Positions 7,490 to 11,257 of a DNA stretch of 11,257 nt are shown piece after piece. The first letter of the stretch is position 1. The number at the start of each line of letters is the position of its first letter. Where the stretch lies: contig DOUP01000291.1 in assembly GCA_003520545.1 (NCBI GenBank), positions 1 to 11,257 of the forward strand, given 5' to 3'. This DNA is from Maritimibacter sp. (GTDB taxonomy: Bacteria > Pseudomonadota > Alphaproteobacteria > Rhodobacterales > Rhodobacteraceae). The translations under genes were made by a program, and so were the position numbers. Below the pieces are notes generated by a model. The model saw only the letters and a program-made list of their open reading frames with translations. It did no database searches and had not been told where the DNA came from.

Positions 7490-7542
7490 TCGATTGCGGC
7501 CTTATGAGTCGAAATCCCGGTGGGGGCCGGGAGATAGGATCG

Positions 7543-8469
7543 ATGTGTATGTTCAAGACGCGGCTCATGGCCTTCGTCGCCCTATGTTGCGCGGCCTTCG
7601 CCAGCCCTCTTGCAGCGCAGGAGCGCGGGCTGCTGGATTACACGACCTTCGCGACGAACGATCTCTACGGAGACGGTCAGGACCGATGGCAAAGCGCATC
7701 CAACATGATCTCGTTTCTTTACGGCCCGAAAGACCGTTATGACCCGCCGGCGCAGTTTGGCCGTTTGTGGGAACTGCGTGGCGGGCTTCAGATCATCACA
7801 CCCGAAAACACGCGCGCGCCGGCGGCCGGGGACCGCCGGGTCGCGGGCATCTTGCGCGCTGGGCTTTGGACACATGCGGCGCGCGGCGGATGGGATTTCG
7901 CGCTCGGCGGCGGGGTCGAGGCGGTCGGGCCGGCGACGCGGCTCATTTCCTTGCAGGATAGGTTTCACCAGCGGTTTGGATTTGACCGGATATCTGCGGG
8001 CGCGCAGGCCAGCCAGATCGGCAATCGCGTCCGCCCGATGGCTTCCGCGACCGCGTCTTATGACGTCTCTCTGGGCGACGCGGTCACGCTCCGCCCGTTC
8101 GTCGAGGGGCGATACGGGTTGGAAAGCTATGCGCGCGCGGGGTTCGATTTGACCCTGGGTCCGGGTTTCGATCACGGGGTGTTTGGTCGCGATTACGTCA
8201 CGGGCCACAAGTATCAGGTGCTCGAAGGCGCGACGGAGCCGGGGGTGACGGCCGTCTTCGGCGCTGACGTGGCGCGGGTGTTTTCCTCCGCATACCTCCC
8301 GGCGCCGACCTATCGCCCCACGGCATTGCGCAGCCGTGTGCGGGCCGGGATGATGGTCGAAGACAAGCTGTTCTCGCTCTTCTACGGCGCCACCTATCTG
8401 GGGCCGGAATTTGTCGGCCAAGGCGGCGGACAGGTCGTGGGATCGTGGCAGCTTCAGCTCAAATTCTGA
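7543..8469 (+). CDS. LpxR-like outer-membrane protein (lipid A 3'-O-deacylase family, DUF2219)
   Basis: A 308-residue exported protein. Residues 1-25 form a Sec signal peptide (KTRLMAFVALCCAAFA...LAA, cleaved before QE). The mature part matches the LpxR family pattern: N39-D40 in FATNDLYGDGQDR, then a GP...Q...H...G block (residues 129-160) with H142. These line up with the Asn, Asp and His active-site residues of Salmonella LpxR, which removes the 3'-acyloxyacyl group of lipid A at the outer membrane. The protein ends in QLQLKF; a terminal Phe is the usual Bam signal of outer-membrane beta-barrels. The family's active-site Ser is not certain; S51 or S53 are candidates. An ATG at 7549 is also possible, and 7504 would put the signal peptide too far inside. 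The activity is inferred from these motifs and could have diverged. Confidence 0.65.
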   Translation: MCMFKTRLMAFVALCCAAFASPLAAQERGLLDYTTFATNDLYGDGQDRWQSASNMISFLYGPKDRYDPPAQFGRLWELRGGLQIITPENTRAPAAGDRRVAGILRAGLWTHAARGGWDFALGGGVEAVGPATRLISLQDRFHQRFGFDRISAGAQASQIGNRVRPMASATASYDVSLGDAVTLRPFVEGRYGLESYARAGFDLTLGPGFDHGVFGRDYVTGHKYQVLEGATEPGVTAVFGADVARVFSSAYLPAPTYRPTALRSRVRAGMMVEDKLFSLFYGATYLGPEFVGQGGGQVVGSWQLQLKF

Positions 8470-8515
8470 GCCACCGACGCTGCACACACGCAGAGCGAGT
8501 CCTCGGGACAAAAAT

Positions 8516-8545
8516 CCTTAACACCGCGAATCGCGCGTGTTAGGG
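8516..8545. terminator. Strong imperfect hairpin between the lpxR-like and Hint genes
   Basis: TAACAC-CGCG (8519-8528), loop AAT, CGCG (8532-8535), a bulged C, then GTGTTA (8537-8542) form a 10-pair stem, with CC/GG able to extend it. Rightward there is no T-run after the stem, so for the lpxR-like transcript it would be a weak or Rho-assisted end. Leftward the stem is followed by ATTTTTG, which looks like an intrinsic terminator, but no leftward gene ends here. It may instead be an operator for the Hint gene, whose start is about 75 bases away. Confidence 0.4.
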
Positions 8546-8617
8546 TGACGGCATAAATGAACGAAGCGGTCCATAGAGGTCGCCGTTTGATAACCGAGCA
8601 TAGGCAGGCAAACAGGC

Positions 8618-9670
8618 ATGATGACGGGCATTCTTGGCTCGTTTGTTATCTCCTGGTCCCAAACCGCAATTGATGGTCTCGTGGGTGCGCCCCGCGGAGC
8701 CTTGGGTATTGGGGCAAGTTGGCAGTGGCGCGGAGACGCTGTGCGGGTGGACGGCCCGCAGGACGTGATCCGATTGAACCTTGCCACCGGAGAGGCAGAC
8801 ATTCGCGAGCGCGTGGCACGCAAGGTGCACCGCATGTTGGGAGACGAACTGGGGCATCCGCAGAGCAAAAGCCGCGTGGACCATGTGTTCGATCTCGGAT
8901 TCACCGTGACCGATGGATATCACAGCTACGATATATCGGTCGTGGACAATGGCCATGCCGGTGGTACGCTCTTGATGTTTCACGACAGCTTGCCGCCGAG
9001 TGATCGCGACCTTTGGGTTGTCGAGGCGCGGATGGAGGCGGTCGAAGTGCACCGGCAAATCGACCAGCCGACCGGTGTGATCTGTTTCACCCCGGGCACG
9101 CGCATCCGAACCGCGAAGGGGGACGTGGCCGTCGAAGACATCCGCGAAGGCGACCGCATTCAGACCAAGGACAACGGTCTCCAGGAGGTGCGCTGGATCG
9201 GACAGAAAAGGGTGACCGGCGCCCGGCTCTATGCGCTTCCCGAGCTACGCCCGGTCCGCCTGCGTTCCGGCGCCCTGGGCAAGGATCGACCGGACGGGGA
9301 TTTGCTGGTTTCGCCGGCGCACCGGATGTTGGTCAAGGGCCAGAAGGCCCATGCACTCTTCGGTGAAGACGAAGTCCTCGTTGCCGCGCGCGACCTGATC
9401 GACGACCGTTTCATCACGCGGGACCGGTCCGTGTCCTGTGTGACCTACATCCATCTTCTGCTGGATCAGCACCAGGTGGTGTTCGCCAATAACCTGGAGA
9501 CCGAGAGCTTCCTTCCCGAAGACGAAGCGATTGCGGCCGTCGAGCAGGCGCAGCGCGACCGGCTTCTATCCGAAATGCCGGATCTGAGCATGGGGGCCAG
9601 CGGATACGGCGCTGCCGCGCGTCGTATCCTGTCGAAAGCCGAAGCGGCGATCATGGGCGCCGGGCTCTAG
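8618..9670 (+). CDS. Hint (Hedgehog/intein) domain protein, Hint_2 type
   Basis: A 350-residue protein with three parts. Residues 1-150 form a conserved Rhodobacterales-type N-terminal region (GSFVISWSQTAIDGL, GASWQWRG, AVRVDGPQDVIRL). Residues about 154-300 are a Hint domain: nucleophile Cys156 in ICFTPGTRIRT, DIREGDRI and RWIGQKRV strands, a block-B-like SPAHRML with H235, and TYIHLLLDQHQVVFANN then ETESF at the end. The tail has about 50 residues. Hint domains can cleave the chain at the cysteine (an N-S acyl shift), but self-cleavage of this family has not been shown here. I see no signal peptide. The end lacks an intein-type His-Asn plus C/S/T junction, so splicing is unlikely. The start has only a weak ribosome site; ATG at 8621 is equally possible. 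It is read alone on the plus strand and meets rsgA tail to tail. The cellular role is unknown. Confidence 0.85.
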   Translation: MMTGILGSFVISWSQTAIDGLVGAPRGALGIGASWQWRGDAVRVDGPQDVIRLNLATGEADIRERVARKVHRMLGDELGHPQSKSRVDHVFDLGFTVTDGYHSYDISVVDNGHAGGTLLMFHDSLPPSDRDLWVVEARMEAVEVHRQIDQPTGVICFTPGTRIRTAKGDVAVEDIREGDRIQTKDNGLQEVRWIGQKRVTGARLYALPELRPVRLRSGALGKDRPDGDLLVSPAHRMLVKGQKAHALFGEDEVLVAARDLIDDRFITRDRSVSCVTYIHLLLDQHQVVFANNLETESFLPEDEAIAAVEQAQRDRLLSEMPDLSMGASGYGAAARRILSKAEAAIMGAGL

Positions 9671-9685
9671 CGCACGTCCGAGACG

Positions 9686-9713
9686 CGAAAAGCCGGTTCC
9701 CACTTTTACGCGA
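9686..9713. repeat. Alphaproteobacterial intergenic palindrome (GTGGGAACCGG type)
   Basis: Read on the minus strand this is GTAAAAGTGGGAACCGGCTT followed by TTCGCG, with near-complementary ends (CGCGAAAAG / CTTTTACGCG). The AAAAGTGGGAACCGG core is an element I recall recurring widely between genes in Rhizobiales and Rhodobacterales genomes. It lies between the convergent Hint and rsgA genes. Its 11-base core AAAAGTGGGAA occurs again in the other orientation at the right edge (11247-11257), where the window cuts it. Confidence 0.5.
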
Positions 9714-9726
9714 CGTGCTCGAAGCC

Positions 9727-9740
9727 CCCGCGCCTGCGGG
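9727..9740. terminator. GC hairpin between convergent Hint and rsgA genes
   Basis: CCCGC-GCCT-GCGGG is a perfect 5-pair stem with a 4-base loop, extendable by AG/CT pairs past two unpaired C bases. It sits between two converging stop codons, where a bidirectional end of transcription is expected, but lacks a T-run. Its reverse complement begins GCCCGCAGGCG, which recurs upstream of rsgA at 10870-10880. Confidence 0.35.
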
Positions 9741-9754
9741 CTCAAGCGGCCCCG

Positions 9755-10822
9755 TTACCGTCGGTTGGGTTTGTCTTTCGTGACCCGCTTGACGTGTTTC
9801 GCAAAGCCTTTCTGCCGCGCGCGTTTTTCCGCGATGCTTTCGCGATTGTGCGTTTCTTCGGCGGCCAGCTTGCGGAACCGCTCCAGCCGGGCTGGATCCA
9901 GATCGCCTGACGCAATCGCCGCCTGCACCGCGCAGCCCGGTTCGCTCTCATGCGCACAGTCCCGGAACTTGCAGCGGGTGGCGAGGTCTTCGATGTCTTC
10001 GAACAACTCGGAAATACCGGCCGCCACATCCGTGAGCTGCAACTCGCGCATCCCCGGGGTATCGAGCACGGCGGGGCCGTTCTCGGTCAGGTAAAGCTGT
10101 CGGTGCCGGGTCGTGTGCCGCCCCTTGGCGTCGTCCTCGCGCACCCCCTGGGTGTCGAGCTCCGTGCCCGCGAGCGCATTGGTCAGCGTGGACTTCCCAA
10201 CGCCGGAGGACCCAAGGAACGCGACGGTCCGACCGGGTTTCGCCCAGTCTGACAGACATTCGGCAACGTCGTCCTTTTTGGCATTGATCGCCAAAGCGGG
10301 CACGCGGTCCGAAATCGCGGCCGCGCGCGCGAGGTAATCTTCGGCATCGTCGGTCAGATCCGGCTTGGTCACAAGGATGACGGGGTCGACGTCGGCTTCG
10401 AAACACAAGGCGATGTAGCGTTCGAGCCTTGCGATGTTGAAATCCGCGTTGGCCGAGGTGACGATGAACACCGTATCCACGTTGGCCGCGATCAATTGGA
10501 CGTATTTCAAACGCCCCGCCGCGACCCTTTGGATCAGCGACTTGCGCTCCAGCCGGACGCTGTCCTTGGGATGTTCCGCGTCATACAGAAGCCAGTCGCC
10601 GACAGTCAGGTCGTCGTCCGGCGGCACCTCGACGTTGAGTGTCTCGCCAAGACAGACGAGGCCGGAGCGGTGGACTTCGGTTATGCGCACCGGGGGCGTT
10701 TCGGTCAAAGCATCCGCTTCAAGCTGCTGCGCGAAGAACGGTTGCCAACCCAGCTGCGACAGGCGCGTCGCGGCGGGTTTCGGCGTGGCGTTGGGGAAAA
10801 GCTGGGAATAGTCCCGTGTCAT
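9755..10822 (-). CDS. rsgA: Ribosome small subunit-dependent GTPase RsgA (YjeQ)
   Basis: A 355-residue circularly permuted GTPase that checks late 30S maturation and is stimulated by the small subunit. An OB-fold-type N-terminal part runs to about residue 105. The permuted G domain then shows G4 TKPD (152-155; NKxD in most relatives), an NAK in the G5 position (180-182), P-loop GSSGVGKST (204-212), switch GRHTT (234-238) and G3 DTPGM (254-258). A zinc site C284, C289, H291, C297 (CKFRDCAHESEPGC) follows, then a basic tail. The ATG at 10820-10822 gives MTRDYSQLFPNAT, as in related proteins; an ATG at 10861 lacks a ribosome site and adds non-conserved residues. It is transcribed alone, probably from the promoter at 10968-10995. 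RsgA is usually dispensable, but its loss slows 30S assembly. Confidence 0.95.
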   Translation of the reverse strand: MTRDYSQLFPNATPKPAATRLSQLGWQPFFAQQLEADALTETPPVRITEVHRSGLVCLGETLNVEVPPDDDLTVGDWLLYDAEHPKDSVRLERKSLIQRVAAGRLKYVQLIAANVDTVFIVTSANADFNIARLERYIALCFEADVDPVILVTKPDLTDDAEDYLARAAAISDRVPALAINAKKDDVAECLSDWAKPGRTVAFLGSSGVGKSTLTNALAGTELDTQGVREDDAKGRHTTRHRQLYLTENGPAVLDTPGMRELQLTDVAAGISELFEDIEDLATRCKFRDCAHESEPGCAVQAAIASGDLDPARLERFRKLAAEETHNRESIAEKRARQKGFAKHVKRVTKDKPNRR

Positions 10823-10870
10823 GGATCGTATCTTTCTGAAAGGTCTCGAACGCTCGAACATGGTTCACGG

Positions 10871-10926
10871 CCCGCAGGCGGCGGGTCTTACGGTCGGTCA
10901 TGTGAGGGGAGGCCATCGTGCCTCCC
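10871..10926. repeat. Two palindromes in the rsgA upstream region
   Basis: CCCGC-AGGCG-GCGGG covers 10871-10885. GGGAGGC-CATCGT-GCCTCCC covers 10907-10926, a perfect 7-pair stem. Both lie between the presumed rsgA promoter and its start codon, so they would fold in the 5' untranslated RNA of rsgA. Neither is followed by a T-run in either direction. Confidence 0.45.
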
Positions 10927-10967
10927 GGCCTTAACAGGTCATAAACGCTCCATTGTCGTTGGCCGCG

Positions 10968-10995
10968 ATGATAGAGAACCAGTGTCTCAAGGCAA
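10968..10995 (-). promoter_or_regulatory. rsgA: Candidate sigma-70 promoter for rsgA
   Basis: On the minus strand TTGCCT (10990-10995) is followed after 16 bases by TATCAT (10968-10973). The -10 matches consensus at five of six positions and the -35 at four. Transcription would start near 10961 and leave a leader of about 140 bases before the rsgA ATG, containing the two palindromes at 10871-10926. Confidence 0.45.
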
Positions 10996-11027
10996 GAAAG
11001 AAAGGCGAATGAGGGTGTGACAAAGCG

Positions 11028-11055
11028 TTGACTCGCCCGAATGGCACTGTATAAG
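11028..11055 (+). promoter_or_regulatory. Strong candidate sigma-70 promoter facing right
   Basis: TTGACT (11028-11033), a 16-base spacer and TATAAG (11050-11055) each match the vegetative consensus at five of six positions. It points away from rsgA to a gene outside the window, and transcription would begin near 11062. A promoter this close to consensus in GC-rich alphaproteobacterial DNA usually serves a highly expressed housekeeping unit, for example ribosomal proteins or stable RNA. Confidence 0.6.
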
Positions 11056-11061
11056 CCCGCC

Positions 11062-11257
11062 ATCTGGCCTCCGCGTGGGGCCAGTTTTCATTGGTGTTGG
11101 TGGCCCTCGCGAGAGGCAGCCTGTCAACCCGGGGCGCTGGATCGGTCAAACGAAACAGTCCGGGGAGAGGACAACGCCCTTCAATCCCGGCGATTGGCGG
11201 GGTTCGAAAAGCGCCTACCTTCGAGCCGAGACGCGATCTCGACCCGAAAAGTGGGAA
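11062..11257 (+). other. Probable structured 5' leader of a rightward operon, cut by the window edge
   Basis: About 195 bases after the strong promoter hold no open frame I can support but several stems. CTGGCC...GGCCAG lies right at the predicted 5' end. CCTC-GCGA-GAGG has a GNRA tetraloop. CCGGG (11160-11164) can pair with CCCGG (11186-11190), and CGAGA-CGCGA-TCTCG covers 11227-11241. A long leader with local stems behind a strong promoter suggests a regulated leader, such as one for a ribosomal-protein operon, but I cannot name the family and the downstream gene is not visible. Together with 10823-11027 this accounts for the gene-free right end. Confidence 0.4.

Noticed and set aside
7579..7602. 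A lipoprotein signal in the LpxR-like protein (LCC in the signal peptide)
   Set aside because: The residues before the cysteines do not fit the lipobox (small residue at -1), and a normal Sec cleavage site follows.
7582..8511. A 309-codon minus-strand frame opposite the lpxR-like gene
   Set aside because: The plus strand here has a signal peptide, family motifs and a barrel C-terminus; the minus frame is Arg-rich and featureless.
8557..8673. A 38-codon plus-strand frame (starting MNEAVHRGRR) overlapping the Hint gene start
   Set aside because: It runs into the conserved start of the Hint protein in another frame, has no good ribosome site and no known match. A leader peptide cannot be excluded but is not supported.
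8540..9058. A 172-codon minus-strand frame opposite the Hint gene
   Set aside because: It is antisense to the conserved N-terminal region of the Hint protein and has no ribosome site or recognisable motif.
10931..11149. A 72-codon minus-strand frame upstream of rsgA
   Set aside because: It spans both promoter candidates, resembles no family I know and has no convincing ribosome site.
1..11257. CRISPR arrays, tRNA or rRNA genes, insertion sequences, phage genes
   Set aside because: I found no regular spaced repeats, no tRNA-like cloverleaf, no transposase or integrase coding and no terminal repeats of IS type.

Overview
The window is GC-rich DNA from an alphaproteobacterium, most likely a Rhodobacterales/Roseobacter-type organism. 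I infer this from the gene order of a molybdenum NAD+-dependent formate dehydrogenase locus (fdsGBACD), a Hint_2 protein of the kind common in that order, GC-rich intergenic palindromes and strong GC bias at third codon positions. No genome was available for comparison.

Layout. Minus strand, read right to left from 7383 to 1: a LysR-type regulator (6499-7383); an AT-rich regulatory gap; then fdsG (5928-6407), fdsB (4432-5931), fdsA (1339-4266), fdhD/fdsC (530-1342) and fdsD (325-540). Most junctions are tight: fdsG/fdsB and fdsA/fdhD overlap by four bases (ATGA), and fdhD/fdsD overlap by 11. The exception is a 165-base gap between fdsB and fdsA holding a strong palindromic repeat. Downstream of fdsD come a possible alpha/beta-hydrolase remnant, a cluster of 11-base-phased repeats, and the first 24 codons of an exported protein (1-73) that leaves the window. 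Plus strand, middle: an LpxR-like outer-membrane lipid A deacylase-type protein (7543-8469) and a Hint-domain protein (8618-9670). Minus strand, right: the ribosome-assembly GTPase RsgA (9755-10822). The last about 400 bases carry no convincing gene. They hold back-to-back promoter candidates and what looks like a structured 5' leader of a rightward operon beyond the edge.

How the genes fit together. FdsA carries the bis-MGD active site and most Fe-S clusters, FdsB carries FMN, the NAD site and one Fe-S cluster, and FdsG adds a 2Fe-2S cluster. Together they should oxidise formate to CO2 and reduce NAD+ in the cytoplasm. FdhD/FdsC supplies sulfur to (and may carry) the Mo cofactor, and FdsD is the small accessory subunit. 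The LysR protein is the obvious candidate regulator, with two palindromic sites in the gap before fdsG. The lpxR-like, Hint and rsgA genes are ordinary neighbours with no evident link to formate metabolism. I see no clearly new multi-gene system. The best leads are regulatory or structural DNA: the fdsB-fdsA repeat, the fds operator, the GDSGGG remnant and the right-edge leader.
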